Of a stretch of 64,000 nucleotides of DNA, positions 54,866-64,000 are shown piece after piece. Each line of letters begins with the position of its first letter. Position 1 is the first letter of the stretch. This DNA comes from Melampsora larici-populina 98AG31 (taxonomy: Eukaryota > Basidiomycota > Pucciniomycetes > Pucciniales > Melampsoraceae), in assembly GCF_000204055.1 (NCBI RefSeq), contig NW_006768768.1, positions 1,674,709 through 1,738,708 of the forward strand. Reading direction: 5' to 3'. Made by a program: the position numbers and the translations under genes. The notes beneath the pieces are model-generated. The model was not told the origin of the DNA. It searched no databases and worked only from the letters and a program-made list of their open reading frames with translations.

Positions 54866-55568
54866 TGTTAGAATACATATAGATTATCAAACTCGTCAAA
54901 CACATTACATCAAAATCATATTTACATACAGTACTCAAACCTAGTTTATATCAAACTTAAACCTAATTTAAATTTGTATCACATTTAAATAGTACCGCTC
55001 ATCCACAATCGCCACTTTCTCCTCATCAGTTCACTGAGGAACAAAGTGGCGTGTAAGTGGTTTCATAGTCTGTATTCTTTCAATCCGGATAGATCAATTG
55101 TTAATCTCTTTCTCCATTTCTCTTCAGACTTTGTTGTTTTCTTTCACCCTTAATAGGTGTGATTCTTTATCTTTGTCTTCGGTGTTCAGAACCGTAAAGA
55201 CTGACGCCCGTTTACTGGCATCCTAAGGTTAGACACTATTAACTATATGAAATATTATTATCAGTTCACTGAGGAACAAAGTGGCGTACTTTGTTGTTTT
55301 CTTTCACCCTTAATAGGTGTGATTCTTTATCTTTGTCTTCGGTGTTCAGAACCGTAAAGACTGACGCCCGTTTACTGGCATCCTAAGGTGTGATTCTTTA
55401 TCTTTGTCTTCGGTGTTCAGAACCGTAAAGACTGACGCCCGTTTACTGGCATCCTAAGGTGTGATTCTTTATCTTTGTCTTCGGTGTTCAGAACCGTAAA
55501 GACTGACGCCCGTTTACTGGCATCCTAAGTTACCATTCTGGTGACTCGAGTTTCTTTAGATTCTTGCA
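54866..55568 (+). repeat. 3' LTR of the copia element (703 bp, expanded)
   Basis: Contains four copies of the 71-bp unit (55157-55227, 55317-55387, 55388-55458 and 55459-55529), against two in the 5' LTR. The 142-bp length difference equals exactly two units. Confidence 0.95.
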
Positions 55569-55573
55569 GGTAT

Positions 55574-56502
55574 CCGCAGGGAGGACAAAATGTTGAAATC
55601 TAGCTGTGTTGAAGGCCTTTTGTCATTTGTGGAGTGAGGAAAACGTCTGGGAATTAAGAGGAGGGCTTTTTTCCTTGGGAGGTGGGTGGACAAATAAAAA
55701 GTTATTTTTTGGATGATGAAAAGACACTGAGGAGTGGCAGGAGTGACAGGATTGCTGAGCAATAAGGCTGAGCAATAAGGTGAGAGAGGAAGAGAAGAAT
55801 GGTAGCATGGAGGAGAAAACGTTTTTCTCTCCCACTCCACTTACCTGTGCACTCTGGCAGAGCCACCCTGCCTTTCGTATAATGGACTGTAGGGTAATGT
55901 TGCCTGTTTGGGGTACTCTTGACTTCTGTTTTATTACTTGACAAGAAATGGGTCACTGGCTTTAGAAACTTTATTATCATGGTTCATGCTTTAGCAGCCA
56001 CAGAGGCATGGTTTACTTGCATGATAGATAAATCATGAATTACGAGAAACAGACAGAAAAATTGAGGTGGAAGAATCTAGAAAAAGCGGATGTTCTGGAG
56101 GATATTATTTACCAAAAGCACTTTTTGCCCCATCACCGTTTGTCAATACTCATACTGACTTCCAATCTTTTCAAGGTAGAAGGAGATTTTCCAAGTTTCA
56201 ATTACAATATTCATTATTATTGCACATTAATTGAATTTCCTATTGTCATTGATTTGAAAACAAGTTCATTGAGATTACCCATGTGATTTGTTTTTAAGAA
56301 ATTTAAATGAAAATATTGAAAAAAAAAATCAAAAACAACTAATAACATCAAGATCAGATGAATCATTTATTTGACGTCTAAATTCAGTTTGAAATCAATT
56401 CATACCAAGATGGTCTTCAAATACATTCTTTTTTTCATTCAATCATCTCTGAAGCTTAATGTCTTTTTTAAAATATAATCTTATCATCACAAAGAAATCA
56501 TT
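55574..56502. other. Intergenic region between copia and the secreted-protein gene
   Basis: No supported gene. The end next to 56502 is probably the 3' UTR of the minus-strand gene. Confidence 0.4.
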
Positions 56503-56886
56503 TCACTTGGGTTTTGACTTGTTCGCACAATACACCCGGTTTGAAGTTTTGACACCTTTTTTGTTTTTAGTGATCCCACACGGGTTCGCAGGTTGGCATG
56601 TCTTAACGTAGCCTGCAGCCTTATCACAATGCAATATTCCTTCCTTACTACATTTTGCCGGAATGTCTTTATTTGTAGTAGGATTCCAACACCCGCAGGC
56701 CGGGTGACCCTTGATCAATGTATTAGGTTTGTGACATACAAGTGTGTAGTCGGATTTCACTTTTGAAAGATCGGGCTTATTTCTTCCATTGGGCTTGGGT
56801 TTATTGACTGCCGCGGTTTGTTCGACAAGATGTAGCATCATGATGAGAAACGCCAATGAGATAAGAAGGCGGTTTCTGCTGAACAT
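56503..56886 (-). CDS. Small cysteine-rich secreted protein
   Basis: 127 residues from ATG 56886; an in-frame ATG at 56913 would put charged residues before the signal, so the inner start is preferred. A classical signal peptide covers about 1-26 (hydrophobic L-L-I-S-L-A-F-L-I-M-M-L, likely cut after T-A-A). The mature part is about 100 residues, Lys/Asn/Pro-rich and basic, with eight cysteines including A-C-G-C-W and C-Q-P-A-N-P-C, enough for four disulfides. I do not recognise the family. Size, signal and Cys content fit the secreted proteins that are abundant in plant-associated fungi, but no role can be assigned. Single exon. Confidence 0.75.
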   Translation of the reverse strand: MFSRNRLLISLAFLIMMLHLVEQTAAVNKPKPNGRNKPDLSKVKSDYTLVCHKPNTLIKGHPACGCWNPTTNKDIPAKCSKEGILHCDKAAGYVKTCQPANPCGITKNKKGVKTSNRVYCANKSKPK

Positions 56887-59009
56887 CTTAACTGAGCAGA
56901 AGATCAATGGCATCAGTCTATTTGATCATCATCAGTATGAATAAGCATGTTGGATGATATTTAGAGATTCTCCTCAAAAGTGAGCCGACGGCGAAGGCGT
57001 ATTGATAAGATCATAAGCTTAAAGAAGATAGACTCACCCTCCTTCTACTAGGATTGATGGAGATGTCAAGATTCGAGCCTCAATGAGCGGAGCTGTAAAA
57101 AAAGTTCAAGAATTGTTTCTGGTATTTCGGAAAGACAATCTTCATGTCAGATTACTAATCTGTACTTTGTATTAAAAAAATCACGCAATAAAAGAAAATA
57201 AGCTCACCAATTGAGAGAACTTGTGTAAGAAGCGATTCGATCAGAGGTGATTTGAAATTGTTTAGACCGATATGACCACACAGTGGAAGTGAAAAAGATA
57301 TAACAGAAAAATGATGTGAGAGAAATTGAAGACAACTTTTTGTAAAGTAAGAAGATTGTGACTGCCAAATGGTCAATGGGTTTATATGTTGATTGGTATA
57401 CGAAGGAATCAGTAAACAAATTTGTGAAGGATTATTTCACGATTTTTACTTCAGACAGTTTGTAAAATGGACAGGTGAGAACGAAGAAGGATTTTAAAAT
57501 CTAATCGAGCTATCTCTTATACGCTGTGGATCTAAAGTTCTTCTTGAGCTCGAAAATCAAGTATCTTGGTCACCAACAAGTCCTGGTGACATCAAGTCTC
57601 TCGGTATACGAGGTTGGTTGGCGGCTAAAAAAAAGGTGACCGACATCTATGAGGCGGAAAGATATGACTGCGTCCGAAGGAGGAAAATCCACAAAACAAC
57701 TGGTTCACGGCCTTTGATTTATGCTTGTTGATTGATTCAGAAGCATACTCTTCCATTCATACTGGTCGATTGTGCCTAACGCCTATTAGAAACTGCCTGC
57801 CTCGACCCTTTGACTGTGACATGCCTGTATCGTCACGGTTGCTCTTGCAATGTGGTGGCCGATAGCTCGGATTTGACGCGCCAAAGTGTGTGATCGACGC
57901 GGGAGATGGGTTGAAAGTTGTCAGCATGGCATTCGAGCATATAGCAACCTATAGCAACCTATGGCAACCTTCTTTGGCTGTTTAAAATTGTCATTGCAGA
58001 TCAGCGACCTTAACATCCACAACGGTTTCCGACTCTTGCGGGCTTTCGCCAGTCGAACATAGGGGGGTCAAAACGCGAAAACATGCTGCAGTGGATCCCG
58101 CAAGACCTGATGGGGGACGTCGAGACTGTTCGAATTTCAGAAGACAACATTTGCAAGGTCTAGGCAGGCTCTCGATATCTCGTGCGACCGACCCAAATGG
58201 ATCTATTAGGAGCACGTTTCGGCACATCTTCGAAGTGCTTGCTCAGCTTTGATCTCATTTGAGGTGAAGATGTCTTTATCGCAACATGCACATGGCACAG
58301 GTCCTCTGTTTCGGTTTCCTGGCTGCGAGGTGGCTTTGCATAGCGCCCCCAGAGAGGACCACGGATAGCCCTCATAAAGGTCCATTATGTCAAACATTTT
58401 GGCTATGATTTGGCAATATACATTTTAAAAAAGCTCAAACTTTGGCCCATTTGGCTCTAGACAACAAGCAACATTCAAAACTACAAGATTGAGTGTTCTG
58501 GAGGCTTTCTCAATAAAACAAAAAATTGGAAAAAAAAGTCTAAAAAATTAAAAGCTCAAAAATTTGGCTAAATTTGGCTTTCTGGCTTCAGCTTTTACAA
58601 CAGAGATTTTCATCAAAAATCACATTTTGACTCCAGCAAGACATCGAGGCTTAGTTGGCGATATCCAGGGCCCTCTCCACAGTCTACATGTCATGATCAC
58701 TTTAGCCGTTCAGGAACTGTATATACGCAAGAATCAGAAATGGATAAGTAGGACATGTAATTTTTTAAGTGCTTTTGATTTCACATATCACACTATCTAA
58801 GCTATGTAGGTTAAGAGTAACTAAATTACAACTTTCATTTGTGTTCATCATTGTGATCAGGACTATCAAGCCTATTTCAAGATCCCTTTGTGCAATAAAA
58901 CCCGCCCAAATTAAAGTCATTTATAGAAAGCAAAGATGAAATGAAATGAAACAGTAACATAAAATAATGGAAAATTGGCATAAAGTGTATTTGTTTGTCT
59001 AAATATGTT
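56887..59009. other. Intergenic region without supported genes
   Basis: About 2.1 kb. It includes a short tandem run of TAGCAACCTAT units at about 57940-57968. Several overlapping frames at 57990-58400 have no similarity to known proteins. AT-rich low-complexity sequence follows (58400-58600). Confidence 0.4.
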
Positions 59010-60400
59010 TTAAAGTAAATAAATGCCTGTGGCTTGATTATTTTGGGCTAAATATGGGAATAATGCTGGTGTATCTAATAATTTGTTTGCTGAATTTATA
59101 TCTACTTTTATTTTTTCTTCTTTGTTTTTTTTCCTAAATGCTTGCCGTTGCTTGTTGAATCGTTTGCAAAGAATCAAAAAATGATTTGGTGATTCTGTCA
59201 CTCTACAATTTTCACATTTGTCATCCTCTTCAACCCCTATTCTATGTAAGAACTTTTTGAGGGGGCATTGTCCGCATTGTAATTGAAATATTGTGGCCGC
59301 TTGTCCCTTTTCTAATTTATCTAATGTGTCAGCTATGCCTCTTCCTTTAGTTTTGAAATTCTTAATGGAAAACGCTCCCCTTTTAAATTATTCCTTTGTG
59401 TGTCATATTAAGACTCCCAGACTAACTGGTAAAGCCACTATGTTAGAGCTCCCCTCTGCCGCCTCTCTTGCCGCTTGATAGGACCCAGGAATGCACCTAT
59501 AGAGGTAGGTAACAAAAATCCCAACCATTTGTTGGTGTGGTTTTTGGGCACTTAAAGACACATTTACAGCACCTACAGTAGTGCAAAATGTGTGCGAGTT
59601 CAAAAAATTTCATTCAAGCTAGCTGTCAGCCTCATAGCACCTATACTTCCTGAGTTAATTGTATGTAACAGTCAAAAAGAGCCCTAAATTTAACGTTGGG
59701 ATCAGGCCTTGGAGGCACAATTTTTTTTGCACCAATTGATTTTCCGCCTTGTTGAGTGGAGTTGAGAGACTTGGAGTGGGCTCATTCAATAGCCCTACTC
59801 CATGTGCATCTTGTGAAGCGCTCTGGAACTTGAGACAAGGAGTGTTGTGTCATGTAGAGCCCAAAAACTGAAAAGCATGTTTTGTCACATACCTTTATAG
59901 GCACATTCCTGGGTCCTTGCTTGATCCACCTTTTCATTTAATTCAATGCCTTTGTGCCTGGGCGTCCAGTACAACGTAACTTTGTTGCTTGGTGGAATGG
60001 TCTTGTAGCCTTGTGTAAAATTGTTGCTATGTATTGTAGTGTTGTGGGTTGTGCTGGATTTGTGAGTAAGTCTAATACCGCTTGGCTATCACTGAACAGT
60101 GCTAGTGACAAAACCTTCCCTGGTGTTTCTGATAATGTTGTACTGTATTCTAATAACGGGGGATAAGCGCCATAGACTCCATTTTGTAGTTAGAAATACC
60201 TTCAACTGGCCCATAAGTATTGCTTATCACCCCATCTTCCATTGCTGCCACCACGCCTCCTCCAACTTCTGGGATGAAAGATCCTGATATAGGCTCCTTT
60301 GGACTTTTCTTCGTTTATTTGGATTGGTAACTTCTCCTTCACCATGTCATGTTTCACCCCTTTGTTTGTAAGCACCAACCAAGGCACGACTTGGTGGGGA
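59010..60400 (-). pseudogene. LINE ORF2 3'-end remnant (RNase H and CCHC), split by a TIR element
   Basis: On the minus strand: an RNase H start (G-S-F-I-P-E-V-G-G-G-V-V-A-A near 60280), A-L-F-S-D-S-Q-A-V-L near 60090, Y-W-T-P-R-H-K-G-I-E-L-N near 59970, a 438-bp insertion, then A-R-E-A-A-E-G, the linker, F-Q-L-Q-C-G-Q-C-P-L-K and the zinc motif C-E-N-C-R-V-T-E-S-P-N-H-F-L-I-L-C near 59160-59215. The frame is broken by stops (two near 59385-59405) and shifts. The family is close to the remnant at 42 kb. Confidence 0.8.
59480..59917. mobile_element. hAT-like non-autonomous TIR element (438 bp)
   Basis: Ends AGGACCCAGGAATG and its exact complement, with homology continuing about 34 bp inward. 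Flanked by CGCTTGAT (59472-59479) and TGCTTGAT (59918-59925), an 8-bp duplication with one mismatch. Eight-bp TSDs are typical of hAT-type transposons, but the family is not proven. Removing it with one TSD copy restores the LINE RNase H frame D-Q-A-A-R-E-A-A. Confidence 0.85.
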
Positions 60401-60690
60401 AGTCCATGACTGAGGGAGGTGTACAGATGTGGGGCAGCAGATATGCTTATAGCGGGTGAAACCTCTCTAGGAGGTTGGACAACTCGCGGCTAGAAAATTT
60501 TCCTAGCAGCAAACGTCCACCACCCGCTCAGTCCTAGCACCACATCAGAAAGATTCACACCTCATCGCTTAAGTTCTTTACGTTCAAAAACATTTCCTTT
60601 TAAATTTTGAAATACCGCAACCATTGGAAGACAACACGCCACGAAGACACAACATCAACTCCTTTAAAACAACAAAGAGGGAAAAAGAGA

Positions 60691-62963
60691 TGGCAACTTT
60701 CGATGAAGAACTAGCGGAATCGAGAAGAAGAGCAGAGGAAGCGATGAAGGCAGGCGCAAAAGGACCAGGAACAAGAAGCAAGTCGAGAGAAAAAGAAGGA
60801 GAACACGAAGAAGAGTCAAACATCACCTCGACAGGAGAAGAGCGGCGGAAAGAGAGAAGAGACAGTAGGAGCCCCGACGAAGAAGACGAGACAGGAGGAG
60901 ACACGGGAAATCAAGGTGGAACGGAACAGAGCGGCAGTGGAGAGAGAAAGAGAGAAGAGAAGGGGAAAGGCCCAGGAGAGTTAGAAGCAGGCGGATCAAG
61001 CCAGAATGAACAGAACTCGGGCACAAGAGTTAGGATAAAGGTTAAAGGTAAGAACTGGTCCAAAGTCAGACAACACCACCCTGCAGAACTTCCCCTCTAT
61101 TTCTATCTCTATTTCTATCTATAAAACTATTTCTATCTCTATTTCTATCTATAAAAATAATGATAAATAACAAGAAACAAAGTCAGATTCCAGCAATTGA
61201 GCTGAGGCACCAGGAGCTACATCCTTGGACAGAAAGAGACGAGAACCACTCACAGGAGACTCTACCGGCAATGCCGAGGCAACAGGGAGCTAAATCCCGA
61301 GAAATGGAGAAAGAAAACTATCCGACAAAAGTCGAGGCAGACAGAGCTAAATCTGATCAGAGAAAGAGAAAATGAAGAGCTCCCCTCAGCAACCAAGCGT
61401 AGCAAGCTTAAGAAATAGAAAGAGAAGCAGAGAACAGGAACTGACTTGCATCGGAAAAACCCCGTTTTTTGCAACAGCCGCAGCCCTACCAGAACCGGGC
61501 ACACCAGGCGACAGAAGCAAAGACTTATGGTGGAAATCCATTGTCGAAGCATACGGTGGAGGAGACCTGGAACTAGGAAGAGCGATGATGCACGGCTTCA
61601 CGATGATGTACGGTGACCCCCCATACGATCCAGAAGCTCTGAGAGAAAACAGAATGCAGAGGGTGGAGTCAACCCCAGACTTGCAAAGCGACCCGCGACC
61701 GGAACGGCAAAGATCGATGTCACTGATAGCCGGAGGAAGCGATACCGAATAGGTCCCACTAGCTAGAGAAGAGGAGAGCGAGAAGCCACCCAAGTCAAAG
61801 AGGAAAGATAGAGACATCAGAGATATGGTGGACCCGGAAAGCGAGATAGTGTTCATCGACAAACAATTCTCAAACACGAACCTCTTGCAACTATCCTCAG
61901 GCATCCATCAACGGATGACGAAGCTAAAAGCCTATGTTCCATTGACGGTCTTCAACCTCGAATGGATAGACAAAGACTACGAGAAAGCAAGCACCAAGAA
62001 GACAAAGTCGATGAAGGAGCTGCAAGAGGGAGACGAGGTGTTAACTTACACAGGTCTGACCCCGAAAGACGAACTGCTACTTAACTACGGCGAGTGGATA
62101 GATGCGATAGACCTCTTTATCAGATACGTCGAAGAGCGGTACCATATGCAAACGACCGCCAAAATGCTGAAAAAGCACAAAGAAAACGTGATTGAAATTA
62201 GGAGATCAACGGCATGCTGGATGATAGCATTGCATTACTGCATGAAAGTAAGAGACAATCCTATAAGACATTCCACCAGGAAGATGCAAGGAAAGAATAT
62301 TGATAAAACATTTGCACACACACGTAGGTGAGGAGATTGTTGATGCAGATCGTCATAGGAGAGTCCAGAAAACGAGAGATGTGCAACGCAGGAGCACTAC
62401 AAGAAGATCTTCTGAGAGCGGCAAAGGACAAAGCGGAATCAGGTGGAGAACGAAACTTCACAGAGAACCCATATGCAACGGGGCAGAAGACGATGGACTC
62501 TCACGTGCAGGCACAATCCACCACGAGCGCAGAGAAGAGACAGTTCGCCGCATCCAATCACGTCAAGCGGGAGACCTCTGGCCCGAGAGGAGGAAATGAG
62601 ACAGGTTGGAGAGGACGAGGAAGGAAGCCAAACAGAGGCAACTGGCCAAACCGGGGAAGTTACCAGAGCCACTACGGAGCGTCCCACAGCACCCACTACG
62701 TGCCAAACGGATACGGAGCCTATCCCCCCAACCAGCATCACCAACCCTATGCCCCAACCGCGTACCAACAGCACAGGGGATACGGATACCCTCACAACAA
62801 CATCAACGGGTACACAACGAACTGGCCAGACCAAAGCCACAGCGGAGCGTACACTCCAAACGCGACTATGGGAGAAGGAGGAAGTCAAGGAGGAGCCGGG
62901 GGGAAAACGTACGGAGGAAGCGGAGGAGGAAAAGGAAGCGCAGCAGGAAAGAGCACGCAGTGA
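60691..62963 (+). pseudogene. Gag remnant of a third YR (Ngaro-like) retrotransposon
   Basis: Starts at ATG 60691 (M-A-T-F-D-E-E-L, Glu/Lys/Arg-rich) and ends at 62963 in a Gly-rich tail (G-S-G-G-G-K-G). The core A-Y-V-P-L-T-V-F-N-L near 61930 and N-P-Y-A-T-G-Q near 62470 align with Y-V-P-L-S-V-F-K-R and N-P-Y-A-P-G-Q of YR element 2. An in-frame TAG at 61750 splits the middle, the frame changes near 62330, and a CTATTTCTATCT-type repeat at about 61090-61155 sits where an intron may be (donor-like GGTAAGAACTGG at 61047). No RT, RNase H or recombinase follows, so it is 3'-truncated. Confidence 0.75.
61093..61155 (+). repeat. CTATTTCTATCT-type tandem repeat
   Basis: Two near-identical blocks of about 30 bp (each built from TATTTCTATCTC units ending ATAAAA), probably inside an intron of the YR Gag remnant. 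Confidence 0.7.
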
Positions 62964-63340
62964 GCTGAGATGAAAGGAAAGAGACCAGAAATGAAACTCC
63001 AGAAAGATGCTTCCCTAACTCCGATCCCCTCCATTGTCCTACAATCTCTCTTGTTTCCCAAAAAGCTCCAATTATTCCACAGACGCTATCCATAATCATG
63101 TCTCCGCCAAGTTGTACATGTGTTGTACGCCCGCTCCACCCACCTTTTGTCTGTCATAGAGAAGCACGTTATGAGAGGAAAACGTGCGAATGAAATAATA
63201 AAGAACAGATTTTGACTTACAACTTGGTTTGACCCCCTCTTTCGCCCGATCCTTTCACCTGTGGCGCCCTAATCCTTCGGACCCTACCCGAAGATAAACG
63301 TGCGACTACCTACGGGTAGCTCCCGAAAAGTATTTTGCCA
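62964..63340. other. 3' flank of the Gag remnant
   Basis: No coding signal for RT in any frame. An AATAATAAAG polyadenylation-like motif is at about 63194-63203. Confidence 0.4.
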
Positions 63341-63344
63341 GAAC

Positions 63345-63735
63345 TGTCAGATCGGCCAGACAGATCCTGAGTCTCGACAAGAACCACAGTGAGAAGTTTT
63401 TTTGACTTTTCAACCTTCACAAACATGTTTTAATGCATTCTAGAGCCATCCTGAAGCTTTGCAAAACTTAAGTTTTTGACCTGCCAACCTTGAAAAATTC
63501 GAAAAAAAAACCAGACCTGTCTGACTGGGGGTCAGATAGGTCTGGTGGTCTCTAGCATAGCGCAAAAGTCCTCAGACGTGTCTGAGTCTGATAGTCAGAC
63601 TTGTCTGGGACATATTCAAATCGTCAGACAGGTCTGGTTTTCCAATATACCCAGACCTGTCTGAGGAGAACCTCTGATAATCGCATTACCATGCCATCAG
63701 ACAGGTCTGGTGATACTTTTCCAACCAGACCCCCC
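63345..63735. repeat. Cluster of CAGACNNGTCTG palindromes
   Basis: At least six 12-bp sites fit CAGAC-NN-GTCTG between about 63510 and 63710 (centres CT, GT, TT, AG, CT, AG), plus half sites before and after (for example at 63358 and 63535). They occur in non-coding sequence just before a short open frame. Such clusters can be transposase-binding subterminal repeats, binding sites for a dimeric regulator, or a degenerate satellite. Confidence 0.7.
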
Positions 63736-63996
63736 TTGCCGATCTATCCTTTGACCACCCAGTACAACTTCATCCAGGCCAACAAAAGCTCGACTCAATT
63801 AAATCAAATCAAAGACTTCACATCACATCTTCAACTCCTCAAACTCGGGTACCCACAACTCCAAAACAAACCTGTCACTGAATGGAATAACTCGATCGCT
63901 CAGATCAAAGAGACTGCCACTCCAATCTCGATAACTGGCATCAAAGACTCAAATGCGATCATTGTTCAACATACTCACCTCAAGACCCAGGCCTGA
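63691..63996 (+). CDS. Hypothetical protein, short, unrecognised
   Basis: 101 codons from ATG 63691 to TGA at 63994-63996. It has no signal peptide or membrane segment; Gln/Thr/Asn-rich with L-Q-L-L-K-L-G-Y-P-Q-L-Q. The first codons overlap the last CAGACAGGTCTG site. It could be an exon of a gene running past the window, an element-encoded piece, or a chance frame. Confidence 0.25.
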   Translation: MPSDRSGDTFPTRPPLPIYPLTTQYNFIQANKSSTQLNQIKDFTSHLQLLKLGYPQLQNKPVTEWNNSIAQIKETATPISITGIKDSNAIIVQHTHLKTQA

Positions 63997-64000
63997 TACT

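Larger units (their letters stand above)
49528..55573 (+). mobile_element. Complete Ty1/copia LTR retrotransposon with TSD GGTAT
   Basis: LTRs at 49533-50093 and 54866-55568, both TGTTAG...TTGCA, flanked by the exact 5-bp duplication GGTAT (49528-49532 and 55569-55573). The primer binding site directly follows the 5' LTR and a G-rich polypurine tract directly precedes the 3' LTR. Gag and Pol share one frame and are separated by a single TGA. The LTRs look identical apart from two extra tandem 71-bp units in the 3' copy, which points to a recent insertion. Confidence 0.96.

Noticed and set aside
55157..55529. CRISPR-like array of 71-bp repeats
   Set aside because: Direct tandem units without spacers, inside a eukaryotic LTR; they are LTR subrepeats.
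57990..58400. Overlapping minus-strand frames in a GC-richer patch
   Set aside because: Three mutually exclusive frames with no motif, signal peptide or splice structure.
62439..62888. 149-codon minus-strand frame
   Set aside because: Antisense of the Gly/Asn/Tyr-rich Gag tail; Val/Ser-rich only because of that.

Overview
The window is a repeat-rich stretch of a filamentous basidiomycete genome. Host genes have many short introns (about 50-130 nt, GTAAGT/GTGAGT-like donors, CTAAC-type branch points) and are scattered among many transposons. The two tyrosine-recombinase (YR) retrotransposon lineages, the Tad-like LINEs, the AMP-binding/carrier NRPS-like gene and a small cysteine-rich secreted protein would all fit a rust or related Pucciniomycotina fungus. 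That taxonomic call is inference, not something the sequence proves. Layout: 1-7.7 kb holds a Ty3/gypsy chromovirus-type element on the minus strand (frameshifted chromodomain, strong -1 frameshift signal), bracketed by inverted CACTA-like ends and followed by two TIR elements. 8.6-10.0 kb is an SPF30/SMNDC1-type Tudor splicing-factor gene. 11.7-17.7 kb is a YR (DIRS/Ngaro-like) retrotransposon with split direct repeats, an intact-looking RT/RNase H ORF and YR ORF, and a decayed gag. 17.9 kb is an intron-containing tRNA-Asn. 18.75-19.9 kb is a Pcl-type cyclin gene. 21.9-24.7 kb is an eight-exon adenylation-thiolation gene that stops where a reductase domain would normally begin. 27.2-33.1 kb is a nearly full-length LINE with a 13-bp target-site duplication (TSD), inserted beside a second YR retrotransposon (33.2-39.3 kb) whose Gag-RT-RNase H reading frame can be joined across three introns. 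39.6-44.1 kb is a graveyard of MITEs and LINE remnants. 44.8-48.9 kb is an eight-exon ACF1/Itc1-type ISWI subunit gene. 49.5-55.6 kb is a complete Ty1/copia element with a perfect TSD and unequal LTRs. 56.5-56.9 kb is a small secreted Cys-rich protein. 59.0-60.4 kb is a LINE remnant split by an 8-bp-TSD TIR element. 60.7-63.0 kb is the gag end of a third YR element, and 63.3-63.7 kb a cluster of CAGACNNGTCTG palindromes. The host genes do not form an obvious pathway: one splicing factor, one cyclin, one chromatin remodeller subunit, one secondary-metabolism-like enzyme, one secreted protein and one tRNA. The mobile elements carry the clearest biology. Insertion history can be read to the base in several places, because removing the inserted element restores the host reading frame or leaves an exact TSD. 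Exon models were built by hand from splice signals and phase; every model listed keeps one open frame to its stop, but none was checked against transcripts.
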